A stretch of DNA of 64,000 nt from Bdellovibrionia bacterium (lineage in GTDB: Bacteria > Bdellovibrionota > Bdellovibrionia > Bdellovibrionales > JAGQZY01), in contig JAUICP010000001.1 in assembly GCA_030427805.1 (NCBI GenBank), forward strand, positions 682,001 through 746,000, in the 5' to 3' direction. Both the position numbers and the translations under genes were made by a program. Of this stretch, positions 17,791-26,912 are shown one piece after another. How positions within the stretch are numbered: the first letter of the stretch is position 1; each line of letters starts with the position of its first letter. The notes beneath the pieces are model-generated. The model did no database searches. It saw nothing but the letters and a program-made list of their open reading frames with translations, and had not been told where the DNA came from.

Positions 17791-18753
17791 ATGATAAGAC
17801 AAATTGTTCTCGACGGAATTGAATCCAAAAAATTCCAAGTCGAAATGAAACCCATAGACCAGGTCATGCTTGAACAGCGGGCCGCCATGTTTACTAAGCG
17901 TAGTATTAAAAAGCAGAGTAAGCTCAAAGCACTTTATGAAACTGTTCGAATGATCGATCTCACGACTCTTGAAGGAGCTGATACTCCAGAACGAGTCAGA
18001 CAACTCTGCATTAAAGCAAAGTACCCAGTGACTGATCATTTTAGGGAGCTTCTCTCTAACCACGAAGAGTTTCTCGACATCCCTCAAGTTGCGGCTGTTT
18101 GTGTTTATCCATCGATGGTTCCCTATGCGGCCGAATATTTACAGGACACCGATATTAAAATTGCTTCTGTAGCTACAGGTTTTCCGGCCGGTCAATTACC
18201 TCTAGATATTCGCTTAGCCGATGTTAAAAGAGCTGTAGATTTTGGCGCCGATGAAATTGATATGGTGATCAACAGGGGTGCCTTTCTTTCGGGGCGCTAT
18301 CAGGAAGTTTTTGATGAGATCATCGCAATTAAAGAGGCTTGTGGTGAAGCTCACCTCAAAGTCATTTTAGAAACAGGTGAACTCGGTACCTACGATAAAG
18401 TCCAATTTGCTTCTCGTTTAGCAATTCACGCAGGCGCTGATTTTATAAAAACCTCTACAGGTAAGGTGAGTCCTGCGGCCACTCTGCCGGTGACCTTAGT
18501 GATGCTTAATGTGATTGCTGATCATTACGATGAAACAGGTGAACTCATAGGAATGAAGCCCGCTGGTGGAATTCGAACAGCCAAGCAAGCTATTCACTAT
18601 CTCTGCATGGTTAACGAGACACTCGGAAGCCAGTGGTTAACACCAGATTTGTTTCGCTTTGGTGCCAGTAGTTTACTCAATGATGTTCTTAAACAGATTT
18701 ATAAATACTATACCGGCCGATATTACTACGATCGTGCCTATTCCATGGATTGA
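17791..18753 (+). CDS. deoC: Deoxyribose-phosphate aldolase
   Basis: Splits 2-deoxyribose-5-phosphate into glyceraldehyde-3-phosphate and acetaldehyde. 320 residues, the longer form of the family. The Schiff-base lysine lies in GADFIKTSTGKVSP near residue 220; other signatures are VCVYPSMV, IASVATGFPAGQ and MKPAGGIRTAKQA. It leads an operon with two aldehyde-dehydrogenase genes that can oxidise the acetaldehyde formed. In a predator or scavenger this would salvage deoxyribose from degraded DNA (inference). Confidence 0.95.
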   Translation: MIRQIVLDGIESKKFQVEMKPIDQVMLEQRAAMFTKRSIKKQSKLKALYETVRMIDLTTLEGADTPERVRQLCIKAKYPVTDHFRELLSNHEEFLDIPQVAAVCVYPSMVPYAAEYLQDTDIKIASVATGFPAGQLPLDIRLADVKRAVDFGADEIDMVINRGAFLSGRYQEVFDEIIAIKEACGEAHLKVILETGELGTYDKVQFASRLAIHAGADFIKTSTGKVSPAATLPVTLVMLNVIADHYDETGELIGMKPAGGIRTAKQAIHYLCMVNETLGSQWLTPDLFRFGASSLLNDVLKQIYKYYTGRYYYDRAYSMD

Positions 18754-18761
18754 GGTGGTCA

Positions 18762-20273
18762 GTGAAAACAACTTCAGATCAAAACTTAGAAAAGAAAAGT
18801 CCTCTCGCCCATGAGTCAGCCCATCAGGCTGGTTTTCAATTTGACTACGATGATGCACCAGAGAGCACTTCTATCGTTCAACTCAAAGAGAAGTATGACT
18901 TGTTCGTGGACGGAAAATTTACCCCGTCAAAGTCAAAAGAAACTTTGGACAGCATTAATCCAGCTACCGGTGAAGTCTTAGCAAAGATTTCTGTAGCAGG
19001 TGATGAAGATGTGGATAAAGCTGTTGAAGCTGCTAATAAGGCTTATCAAAAAACGTGGAGTCAGATTTCTCCATCGGAACGTTCTCGATACCTCTTTCGA
19101 ATTGCTCGAATGATTCAAGAGCGCGCTAGGGAATTTGCCGTTCTCGAAACTCTCGATAACGGAAAGCCCATAAAAGAAACTCGTGACGTAGATATCCCGC
19201 TCGTTGCAGCACACTTTTTTTACTATGCAGGCTGGGCTGATAAACTGGATTACCTTGTTCCCGGTCGAAAGGTAAAGCCAATCGGCGTTGCTGCTCAGGT
19301 TATTCCATGGAACTTTCCTCTTCTCATGGCGGCTTGGAAGATTGCTCCAGCTTTAGCTGCTGGAAATTCAGTTGTCATTAAACCTGCGGAGACGACTTCA
19401 CTATCCTTACTTTTATTGGCTGAAGTGATTCAAGACTCAGGTCTTCCTCCCGGGGTTGTTAATATTGTGACCGGAGCGGGAGCTACCGGTGCCGCTCTCG
19501 TGAGCCATAAAAATGTACAAAAGGTGGCATTTACCGGTTCTACTGAAGTAGGAAAGAAGATTTCCCAGGCGGTTATTGGTCAAAATAAGAAGCTGACTCT
19601 TGAGCTCGGTGGAAAGTCTGCTCACTTGATTTTTGAAGACGCTGCAATCGATCAGGCCATCGAGGGAGTTGTTTCCGGGATTTACTTTAACCAGGGGCAT
19701 GTTTGTTGCGCAGGTTCGAGACTTCTTGTCGAAGAGTCGATTTTGGATACCTTCGTCAATAAGCTTCAAAAGCGAATTGATCAAATCCGTGTTGGGAACC
19801 CTTTAGACAAGAATACCGACATGGGAGCCATCAACTCTGAAGCGGAATACAATAAAATTAAAAGTATCGTCGAGACTTCCCGTAAAGAAGGGCTCGAGTA
19901 TTTTGAGTCCCATAAACAGGATATTCCTGAAAAAGGCTTTTTCTTAAAGCCCTGTTTCTTCAAAGGAGTATCGAACTCCCATTTGATTATGCGCAAAGAA
20001 ATCTTTGGTCCTGTCTTGGGTATTTCAACTTTTAGAACACCCCAAGAGGCCATTCAAAAAGCGAACGACACCCACTACGGATTGGCAGCGGGCTTGTGGT
20101 CCGAAAAGGCCTCTAAGATTCAAAAAGTTTCCGGTGAGTTAAAGGCGGGTGTGATTTGGGCTAACACTTACAATAAATTTGATCCTGCCTCTCCTTTTGG
20201 TGGATATTTTGAGAGTGGAATGGGCCGCGAAGGCGGACTGCACGGCCTTCTTGCCTATGTGGAGGTGCAATAA
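18762..20273 (+). CDS. Aldehyde dehydrogenase (catalytic subunit, ALDH16-like)
   Basis: NAD(P)-dependent oxidation of an aldehyde, here probably acetaldehyde from DeoC. 503 residues with all catalytic parts: PWNFPLLMAAWKIAPALAAGN, the glutamate in LELGGKSAH near residue 281 and the nucleophilic cysteine in NQGHVCCAGSR near 313. The GTG at 18762 with AGGTGG upstream is the best start; the TTG at 18750 overlaps the deoC stop. It overlaps the next ALDH-like gene by one base. Together the two have the length and order of the two-domain ALDH16 family. Confidence 0.93.
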   Translation: MKTTSDQNLEKKSPLAHESAHQAGFQFDYDDAPESTSIVQLKEKYDLFVDGKFTPSKSKETLDSINPATGEVLAKISVAGDEDVDKAVEAANKAYQKTWSQISPSERSRYLFRIARMIQERAREFAVLETLDNGKPIKETRDVDIPLVAAHFFYYAGWADKLDYLVPGRKVKPIGVAAQVIPWNFPLLMAAWKIAPALAAGNSVVIKPAETTSLSLLLLAEVIQDSGLPPGVVNIVTGAGATGAALVSHKNVQKVAFTGSTEVGKKISQAVIGQNKKLTLELGGKSAHLIFEDAAIDQAIEGVVSGIYFNQGHVCCAGSRLLVEESILDTFVNKLQKRIDQIRVGNPLDKNTDMGAINSEAEYNKIKSIVETSRKEGLEYFESHKQDIPEKGFFLKPCFFKGVSNSHLIMRKEIFGPVLGISTFRTPQEAIQKANDTHYGLAAGLWSEKASKIQKVSGELKAGVIWANTYNKFDPASPFGGYFESGMGREGGLHGLLAYVEVQ

Positions 20274-21106
20274 TGACTTTACCTGTAATGAAAACGGTTA
20301 AGCTTTTTATAGACGGTCAATTTCCACGAACTGAAAGTGGAAGAAGTTTTAAACTCAATAAAAAAGATGGCGAAATTTTTGCCAATTGCTGTTTGTCTTC
20401 TCGTAAGGACTTTAGAAACTCGGTCGTGGCGGCACAAAAGGCTCTGGCTGGCTGGTCTTCAAAAACAGCTTTCAATCGCGCGCAAATTCTTTATCGAATG
20501 GCGGAGATGACCCAATCGAAGGCCGAGTCCTTCGAAGAAAACATCTCTTTGGTTTATGGCTTGAGTGACAAAGAGGCCAAGGCTGAAGTGGAAAAGGCTA
20601 TTGATCATTTGGTTTATTTTGCCGGTTTTGCCGATAAGTATCAGCACCTGGTAAGCACAGTAAACCCGGTGAGCGGCCCCTTTCACAACTTTTCAAAGGC
20701 TGAACCTGTAGGCGTTGTCGCCATGCTCTTTAGAGATCCTCTGAGTTTTTCTGACTTCGTAGAGCAGGTCGCTTCGTGTCTTTGTTCAGGAAATACAATT
20801 GTGGCTTTTCTTGGACACCAGGGCGCGAGTTTCTTGGCCGAATTTGCTGAGGTCATTGCGACCTCAGACGTACCCGGAGGCGTTATTAACCTTCTTTCTG
20901 GTGAGCAAAAGGAAGTCGCTGAGCATATGGCAGCTCACATGGAAGTTCAAAGCTTCTACTGTGATGATGAAGACCTTTTAAATGGCCTTCGCCCCCTTGC
21001 AATCGACAATATGAAACGCATTGTCGGTACTGCGCCAGAAGATCAATTACAGAAGATCCTAAAGTACACCGAGACTAAGACGGTTTGGCACCCTAACGGT
21101 TATTAA
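20273..21106 (+). CDS. Non-catalytic aldehyde-dehydrogenase-like subunit
   Basis: 277 residues similar to the N-terminal, cofactor-binding half of aldehyde dehydrogenases (LFIDGQFPRTESG, then EPVGVVAMLFRDPLSFSDF and CSGNTIVAFLG). It ends before the region holding the catalytic cysteine, so it should be inactive alone. The ATG overlaps the TAA of the upstream ALDH gene (TAATG). The 503 + 277 layout copies the C-terminal pseudo-domain of ALDH16 proteins, so it is probably a structural partner rather than a decayed fragment. The stop overlaps the convergent gene by four bases. Confidence 0.8.
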   Translation: MTLPVMKTVKLFIDGQFPRTESGRSFKLNKKDGEIFANCCLSSRKDFRNSVVAAQKALAGWSSKTAFNRAQILYRMAEMTQSKAESFEENISLVYGLSDKEAKAEVEKAIDHLVYFAGFADKYQHLVSTVNPVSGPFHNFSKAEPVGVVAMLFRDPLSFSDFVEQVASCLCSGNTIVAFLGHQGASFLAEFAEVIATSDVPGGVINLLSGEQKEVAEHMAAHMEVQSFYCDDEDLLNGLRPLAIDNMKRIVGTAPEDQLQKILKYTETKTVWHPNGY

Positions 21107-21762
21107 TCGTTTATATTTGGTATTTCTAGAACGTAATCGATAACGTAGTGGGTGGGTAGGCTCACTATGTTGTAGGCATTTTTAGCTTGGTTATCTAGCA
21201 CGAGTTGATGTGTTTTTGTGCTGATGATAGCCACGGCGTGTTTTTCGTTTTTCTTACGATCTTCAAGCAGAGCTAAATAGGTTTTAGCTTCGCTGGGACG
21301 GAAGAGTAACTGAACAATTTGAATCTTTGCCAGGGCTAAATCTTCACAATCACCACTTTGATCGAGAAGAGTTTCCATCGGAGATGCCCAGTAGTCACTA
21401 ACGCCAAAATTTTTGATATCTGGTTTATAGGTAAACTTGTTAATGTGCTGGTTGACCCGCTCTAGTACTGAAGCTTGTGTAAAGCTCTGATTGAATCTTA
21501 AACTAGGAATAAAAGCTCTTACCGAAGTCGGAATACGATTTCCGCCGCCGAAACCTTGATTTTTAAATTTCTTTTGGAATAAAGGGCGTTCAACTCGCAT
21601 TCGAGTCAGCATCCAGTCGAACTTTTCTTTGAGATCTTTCGGTACAGGTTGTTTTGCCAGAAGGTGAATGAATTGTCTGTTAAAGTCCGTTTTTTTGTCT
21701 TGTTTCGCAATCGCAGGCATCGTGCATGCGATGAGAAAAACTAAAATAAATTTCACTCTCAT
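21103..21762 (-). CDS. LapG-like (BTLCP, C93) periplasmic cysteine protease
   Basis: 219 residues with signal peptide (MRVKFILVFLIACTMPAIA). The transglutaminase-like triad is visible: Cys in SGDCEDLALAK near residue 136, His in KHAVAI near 175, and Asp in LVLDNQ near 187. In the LapG/LapD systems this family cleaves surface adhesins under c-di-GMP control. No lapD or large adhesin gene is in the window, so the substrate is unknown. Confidence 0.8.
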   Translation of the reverse strand: MRVKFILVFLIACTMPAIAKQDKKTDFNRQFIHLLAKQPVPKDLKEKFDWMLTRMRVERPLFQKKFKNQGFGGGNRIPTSVRAFIPSLRFNQSFTQASVLERVNQHINKFTYKPDIKNFGVSDYWASPMETLLDQSGDCEDLALAKIQIVQLLFRPSEAKTYLALLEDRKKNEKHAVAIISTKTHQLVLDNQAKNAYNIVSLPTHYVIDYVLEIPNIND

Positions 21763-21884
21763 CTCTTTTTGAGGCTACCAGTTTTGCTTCAGCTTGTGAC
21801 AATAAAGTTGTAAATCCCGCCGAGATCGAAATTAAAAGGATTTCGTCGTCTCAAATTGAATCAGAGCTTAAGAAAGGGGCTAGC

Positions 21885-23006
21885 CTAGTGCGAAACCTCC
21901 TGTCTTTTGTAAATCGGGTCGAGGAGCGGGCCGCGGTGGCCAAGACCCTCTAAGCGAAATACTTCTTTTACAGACCGTCGACCCTGGGGGCTGAGGTCCA
22001 GGACAACAATTATATCGAGTGAAAGACTTATTAATTGGTGAATTGTTTCGTTGGACCACTGGGGAGCTCCCATTTTAACTAACATTTCGAGTCGGATGAG
22101 GGCTTCTCGTGCGTTGGAGGAGTGAATGGTCGATACCGAACCAGAATGACCAGAAGATAGACTTAGAAGAAAGTCTTTGGCTTCTTCGGCTCGCATTTCT
22201 CCGAGTATGATTCGATCAGGCTTCATTCGAAGTACTTGTTTAAGCAGGTGACTTAGGTCAAATTCCTTGCCCGACCAATTGGCATTGGTCCATGTGTTCA
22301 GTGCTAGCGAGAGTGAATTGGGAATTCGAATTTCAGGGGTCTCCTCTAGGACCAAACACCTTTCGGTTTTCGGGAGGTGACTTAAAAGATAGCTAATAAA
22401 GCTTGTTTTACCGGACCCAGTAGGACCGACGACAAGCATACTTTCCCCCTGCAAAAAAAATTGAATGAGTTCGGCGAGTTTCTTAGAGTCGTAAAAATCT
22501 GGATCATAGGAAATGGCCCGCCGATTTGAATGCTGGGTTCTTCTTAAAGAGATTCTTTGCTGACTACTTAAGGGGGGACCTATTACGTGAAGTCGAAAGG
22601 AATTAAATTGAGCGTCTCTGTAGGGGCAATCGTGGTTCAACTGAATTTTCGCTGACTCCAGAATTTTCGAGTAACATAGGTCCTGACTAGCCTTTCCTAG
22701 GAAGTGCCTGTACTCGGGGATTTTGATTCCGTTCTTAATGACATGAACTTTGAGGTCACCGTTGAGTAAGATTTCTGTAATTGTCTCATCTTCAAATAGG
22801 TTTTTCAGGGGGCCAAAATTAAAGAAGGCATCGTGCAAGACCTCTTGGTTTTCTTCTTTACAGCCTTTTATTTGTTCTTCGAGTGCCCTAGAAAGGGGCT
22901 CAAGGTCATCGGGGTTGAGCCTTAGGCTCATAGAGTTTCGATAGCGGGACTGGTTCCTAATAAAATCGACCAGAGATTTATAGTCTTGTTCGATATCACT
23001 TGCCAT
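21885..23006 (-). CDS. cpaF: CpaF/TadA-type secretion ATPase
   Basis: Cytoplasmic ATPase of the type II/IV secretion superfamily, CpaF branch, powering Tad pili or similar secretion. 373 residues; N-terminal helical domain, Walker A GPTGSGKTS near 194, Walker B-like RIILGEMRAEEA, and SGHSGSVSTIHSSNAREAL. Its start overlaps the secretin gene by 11 bases, so they are translationally coupled. The usual Tad partners (TadB/C, Flp pilin, CpaB) are absent here. Confidence 0.88.
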   Translation of the reverse strand: MASDIEQDYKSLVDFIRNQSRYRNSMSLRLNPDDLEPLSRALEEQIKGCKEENQEVLHDAFFNFGPLKNLFEDETITEILLNGDLKVHVIKNGIKIPEYRHFLGKASQDLCYSKILESAKIQLNHDCPYRDAQFNSFRLHVIGPPLSSQQRISLRRTQHSNRRAISYDPDFYDSKKLAELIQFFLQGESMLVVGPTGSGKTSFISYLLSHLPKTERCLVLEETPEIRIPNSLSLALNTWTNANWSGKEFDLSHLLKQVLRMKPDRIILGEMRAEEAKDFLLSLSSGHSGSVSTIHSSNAREALIRLEMLVKMGAPQWSNETIHQLISLSLDIIVVLDLSPQGRRSVKEVFRLEGLGHRGPLLDPIYKRQEVSH

Positions 23007-24252
23007 AGTGGTTTACTTTCTTTAGCTGGGCTATAACCATAAGCTTCGTGTGACCACTCAAATAACTTTCGCTTCTTAAGAGAGTCCCTAAAATTGGAAT
23101 TTGAGAAAGATAACGAAGACCCGATTCGTTATTTCCTTGCTGTTCCCGCAGTAACCCGCTGACCTCATATATTTGATTCAATTTCATTTTCAATTCGGTT
23201 TGACTCCGGTGGATACTAAAACCAGGTGCGTCTGCCGTTGAATAGTTGGGATCGACTTGAGATGTTTCTAGGTCGAGTTTGAGGGTAAAGTAGTGAGGTT
23301 TTCGCTCGAACTCAGTCTTTAAGATGAGTCCATACTTCTTGAAGCTAATTCTTTGATAGGAATAGGATTGAACTTTGATAGGTATTTCACCCCCGGAGTG
23401 AAATTCGGCGACTTTTCCTGGGAATAAATTGATTCGCGGGATCGCGTGGAGCTTTCCCTGTCCGTTGTTTTCTAAGAATTGAATTTGTGCCAGGAGCGGA
23501 TCTTCTGTTTGGAGCAGGTTGAATTTATGAAATGGCTGTAGAGAAAGAGATTGTGGCCAAGAAATACCTTGGGTTTTGTTGAAGGTACTCTTTATTTCAA
23601 GAAAGGCTAAGCTCAATAAAAAATTTTCGTTCCGATCGTCCTCTTTTAATGGATACACGTTGAGTCCAAAGGGCTCAAGGAGCTTTTTTTCAGAAGCGCT
23701 TACTTTTTCGTTTTTCACGATAAAGTGGTATGGAGCATGATTCGACAGTTCAATATCGGCGAGGTTCAATGACTGGGCTCTCTGGTTGATGAACTTCATG
23801 AGTTCTTTTTTGAGAGTGGGTGGAATTTCGAACCTAAGATTTAATTTAATATTACCGGGTTTTTCATTGATGATCTTTATCCAATCGTTCAGCGAAAGAA
23901 TGTGACCCTTGATTGTGACCTCGTTGTTATTGAGATAGTAGTCAATTCCGGGAAGATTCTTAAGAATCGATAGGAAGTCACTTTGGCCTCGAGATCGGAC
24001 ATGAACTAAAAGGGCATGTCGGTTTCCCATAAGCATGAGAGTCCCTTCTTTTTTTCCGGTAAATGTGATTTTGTTCTCATAGATCTGAGAGCTCAGTATT
24101 CCGTTTACCGAAAGTTTTATTTGCTCCTTTGGACCGATAGGCAGCGAGAAGGACTCGCCAAGGTAGATCGTTCTCTGTTCAAAAGATTGGACCAGTGGAC
24201 TGTATAAGATAATTAATATCACCATGAATTTCATGGTCTTAGTAATATGCAA
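22996..24252 (-). CDS. Secretin (CpaC/RhcC-like)
   Basis: Outer-membrane channel subunit, 418 residues with an N-terminal signal peptide. An N-terminal CpaC-type domain (GESFSLPIGPKEQIKLSV) and a BON-like region are followed by the secretin domain: FHSGGEIPIKV, then VSGLLREQQGNNESGLRYLSQIPILGTLL near the C-terminus. Short for the family, in line with Tad-type secretins. The start is uncertain (ATG at 24252, 24234 or 24225). It is coupled to the CpaF-like ATPase gene. Confidence 0.85.
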   Translation of the reverse strand: MHITKTMKFMVILIILYSPLVQSFEQRTIYLGESFSLPIGPKEQIKLSVNGILSSQIYENKITFTGKKEGTLMLMGNRHALLVHVRSRGQSDFLSILKNLPGIDYYLNNNEVTIKGHILSLNDWIKIINEKPGNIKLNLRFEIPPTLKKELMKFINQRAQSLNLADIELSNHAPYHFIVKNEKVSASEKKLLEPFGLNVYPLKEDDRNENFLLSLAFLEIKSTFNKTQGISWPQSLSLQPFHKFNLLQTEDPLLAQIQFLENNGQGKLHAIPRINLFPGKVAEFHSGGEIPIKVQSYSYQRISFKKYGLILKTEFERKPHYFTLKLDLETSQVDPNYSTADAPGFSIHRSQTELKMKLNQIYEVSGLLREQQGNNESGLRYLSQIPILGTLLRSESYLSGHTKLMVIAQLKKVNHYGK

Positions 24253-24345
24253 GTTGGGAACTTTTCTTTTTTGGCACTATTAGTAGGAGGATAGGAGTAA
24301 GTTCGGAATTCGAACAAAATACTCGTTCATTGGAATCCATGCGGT

Positions 24346-25398
24346 TTAGCTTTTGATGAGATGAGCCAAATGACTGAAAGCCGTGTCGGCTTGGGTGTTT
24401 GAGACTACAATTGATAGTCCCCATTCGCCATGAAACGATTTTTTAATATCCACACCCTTCGATTGAAGGTCAGAAAGTTGAGCCTTTATGTCCTCGCTTT
24501 TTACAGACCCCCAGCTCGTCAAACTGAGGACCGTGTACTCAGAGAAATCCGTAGGAGGTATGATTGAAGGATCTAGGGCGAGATCACAACGATTCAATAG
24601 GGCCGAGCTGAGTTCATGCTTGTTCAATGCTAAGAAAAGACCTTTTTTAATGTCGACAGATTTATCGGTGATCAGGCTTGAGTTACCACTTTGGTGTGCC
24701 CTTTGAATTCTGATAGGTATATTGAGGTTTTGAGCCAGTTCTACTGATTTATAGTGTAGAATTTTTGCGCCCTTTTTACACATATCAAGTGCGACATCAA
24801 AAGGTAGTTTCTCGTAATGAATAGCATTGTTGTAAATATTGGGATCGAGACTAAAAATGCCATCGACATCTTTATAGACTTGGCATTCATCGGCTTTAAA
24901 GTGAGCAGCCATGGCGACAGCGGTCGTGTCAGAGCCTCCACGGCCAAGGGTCATGACCTCTTTTGTTTTAGGGTTGACCCCTTGAAAGCCGGCCAAGACT
25001 ATGACTTTGTTTTGACTGAGAGCCTCTTCGACACGGATGGGTTTAATTTCTGTGATATGGGCATCGTTATGGCTACCATCGGTCAAAATTCCAGCTTGTG
25101 AACCGGTAAAGCTGATGGCTGGTGTGTTCAAGTCAGACAAAGCCATACACATTAGAGACATTGAAATGCGTTCGCCCGCGGTGAGCAGCATATCCAATTC
25201 CCTAGGGTTGGGTTTAGAGCTGATTTTTTTTGCCAAATCTAAAAGTTCATTTGTCGTGCTTCCCATGGCACTAACAACTAAAATAATTTTGTGGCCTTTT
25301 TGATAGAGAGCTGAAACCTCTTTGGCGATAGACTTGAGTTTTTCAGGTGTAGACAGGCTGCTTCCACCATATTTGCGAACGATGAGATTTGAACTCAC
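24346..25398 (-). CDS. lysC: Aspartate kinase
   Basis: First step of the aspartate pathway to Lys, Thr, Met and diaminopimelate. 350 residues: kinase domain with RKYGGSSLSTPEKL, LTAGERISMSLM, TLGRGGSDTTAVAMAA and KDVDGIFSLDPNI. The C-terminal regulatory part (about 265-350) is shorter than in typical 400-residue enzymes, leaving little more than one complete ACT-like unit, so feedback control may differ. It is 6 bases downstream of the lytic transglycosylase gene. Confidence 0.93.
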   Translation of the reverse strand: MSSNLIVRKYGGSSLSTPEKLKSIAKEVSALYQKGHKIILVVSAMGSTTNELLDLAKKISSKPNPRELDMLLTAGERISMSLMCMALSDLNTPAISFTGSQAGILTDGSHNDAHITEIKPIRVEEALSQNKVIVLAGFQGVNPKTKEVMTLGRGGSDTTAVAMAAHFKADECQVYKDVDGIFSLDPNIYNNAIHYEKLPFDVALDMCKKGAKILHYKSVELAQNLNIPIRIQRAHQSGNSSLITDKSVDIKKGLFLALNKHELSSALLNRCDLALDPSIIPPTDFSEYTVLSLTSWGSVKSEDIKAQLSDLQSKGVDIKKSFHGEWGLSIVVSNTQADTAFSHLAHLIKS

Positions 25399-25404
25399 TT
25401 CAAC

Positions 25405-26490
25405 CTACAATTTTTGTGCGATACGTTTTTGTTTAATAAACTGGCTCACCATACTCGCGCTCCCTCGAGGAATGCGAACTCGATGCTGCCGAATTCCCTT
25501 AGGGATATACGATTTAATAAGCTCGGGGTTAAGCTCTTTTAGGTATTTTGACCTAACGCCTATAAACCGGGCCAGCTCCTTAAGATTGGTTCCACCTGGA
25601 ATGTACATGTACTCGTACTTTAGAGGAAGTTCATAATTGAGATTTCTAAAGCCATAGAGACCCGGGGACTTTGCAATGAGGGTGGCAGCTATGATTTTAG
25701 GCACGTAATTTTTTGTTTCGTCTGGAATGACTCCCATGTCTGCGAGCCTCCAAAAATCATTGGTTTTATATTTTTTGATAAGGCGCTTGATTCGATTCTC
25801 GCCGGTGTTGTAGCTGGCAGAGACCAGGTGCCAAGAACGAAACATTTTGTACAGGTCTTTTTTATAACGAATGGCCGCCCGTGTACTTTTTAAGAAGTCT
25901 TTTCTCTCATCGAGCCACCAATTGGTTCTAAGTCCATAGCGATTCCCAGTTCCTTTTATGAACTGCCACATTCCTACGGCTTGGGCGTGACTTTCTGCTC
26001 GATTGGAGAATCCACTTTCGACCATTGCGACGTAAGCGAGATCGAGTGGTAGGTTTTCGTCCCTTAGGAGTGTCTGGATCAATGGAATGTACTTTGTCGA
26101 ACGTTCAAGCCAACGCTTAAACCACTTTCTGCCATTTGTTTGGAAGTATGTCACCCAATAGCGAACTCTTGCATTGTAGGCCACTGGAAAGTCAAAAATC
26201 GGTCTCTGTTGTCCAGCACGTTGTTTATATTTTTTAAGATTTCCTTTTTTAATATAAAACTTTTGTGCCTGTTTCTTTCGATATCTCTGAACGGCCTTTG
26301 ATTCGACTTTATTTCTCTGAACTGTTTGTTTGGGTTTTACATTCTTTCGACGAAAAGGATCCCTTTGCTGCAATTCATTGAGGTTCGTATGGTTTTGTCG
26401 AGCGGCATGGGCCAAAGGAACGCAGAGTGCTCCAATGAGTGCAAATGTGATAAATAACTGAATTCGTTTTTTCGTCGACATATCTTCCAT
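25405..26490 (-). CDS. mltD: MltD-like lytic transglycosylase
   Basis: Cleaves peptidoglycan glycan strands in the periplasm. 361 residues; signal peptide after a short N-terminus (LFITFALIGALCVPLAHA), a very basic linker (about 45-100), then an SLT domain with the catalytic glutamate in AMVESGFSNRAES near residue 158 followed by AVGMWQF and SASYNTGENRI. The last ~70 residues resemble a degenerate LysM (GTNLKELARFIGV, then LKELNPEL). The ATG at 26481 could be the true start. Confidence 0.85.
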   Translation of the reverse strand: MEDMSTKKRIQLFITFALIGALCVPLAHAARQNHTNLNELQQRDPFRRKNVKPKQTVQRNKVESKAVQRYRKKQAQKFYIKKGNLKKYKQRAGQQRPIFDFPVAYNARVRYWVTYFQTNGRKWFKRWLERSTKYIPLIQTLLRDENLPLDLAYVAMVESGFSNRAESHAQAVGMWQFIKGTGNRYGLRTNWWLDERKDFLKSTRAAIRYKKDLYKMFRSWHLVSASYNTGENRIKRLIKKYKTNDFWRLADMGVIPDETKNYVPKIIAATLIAKSPGLYGFRNLNYELPLKYEYMYIPGGTNLKELARFIGVRSKYLKELNPELIKSYIPKGIRQHRVRIPRGSASMVSQFIKQKRIAQKL

Positions 26491-26857
26491 GAGTATCTAA
26501 AAAAAATCCTTCGCGGTCGAGGTTAGCGGGTCAAAAAGGCTTTCTAAGTTGATAGACTCTACCTAAGTCTATGCTAATTTCTTTCTTTATAACCCTTACT
26601 GATTCAAAATCGGACAACTTGGCGCAAAAGTTTACATTTAGTGAATGTAAAAAACTAAAACTCTACATGGGACGGGACAAATGTAAGAGCTTTGACGTCC
26701 GGTCAAATAAGTGACGCCATATCTTACAAAGGTCCTTTTGCTGGATTTGACTAGTGGCCCCAATCCAAAGGTATGTAAAAGGTCTTCTCGAGCAATGGAA
26801 ATGAGCTGAGTACTATCGGTAGAGGCTTTCGCGAAGTTAAGTCTAGAAATGTTTAAA

Positions 26858-26873
26858 TGGCATAGGCATTGCT
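26858..26873 (+). promoter_or_regulatory. Sigma-54 promoter of flgF operon
   Basis: TGGCATAGGCATTGCT matches TGGCAC-N5-TTGCW, with the invariant GG (26859-26860) and GC (26871-26872) ten bases apart. Predicted transcription start is near 26884, about 29 bases before the flgF ATG. Confidence 0.8.
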
Positions 26874-26892
26874 CTTTAGTTCACTGAACCGG

Positions 26893-26909
26893 AAGGTCAG
26901 GAGGACCTT
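26893..26909 (+). promoter_or_regulatory. Hairpin presenting the flgF ribosome site (candidate CsrA site)
   Basis: AAGGTC (26893-26898) pairs with GACCTT (26904-26909); the loop AGGAG contains GGA and most of the ribosome binding site AGGAGG. This is the geometry of CsrA sites that block translation. Confidence 0.6.
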
Positions 26910-26912
26910 TAG

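Larger units (their letters stand above)
26491..26912 (+). promoter_or_regulatory. Intergenic control region of the flgFGAHI operon
   Basis: 422 bases without a gene. It contains a perfect 8-bp palindrome (TTTACATT/AATGTAAA, 26631-26651, loop TAGTG), a sigma-54 promoter at 26858-26873, and a hairpin holding the flgF ribosome site. The palindrome is about 210 bases upstream of the promoter, a usual distance for an activator site. Confidence 0.6.

Noticed and set aside
20273-21106. Frameshift splitting one aldehyde-dehydrogenase gene
   Set aside because: The upstream ALDH is complete to its normal end and the second frame starts again with an N-terminal ALDH motif, so these are two ALDH units, not one broken gene.
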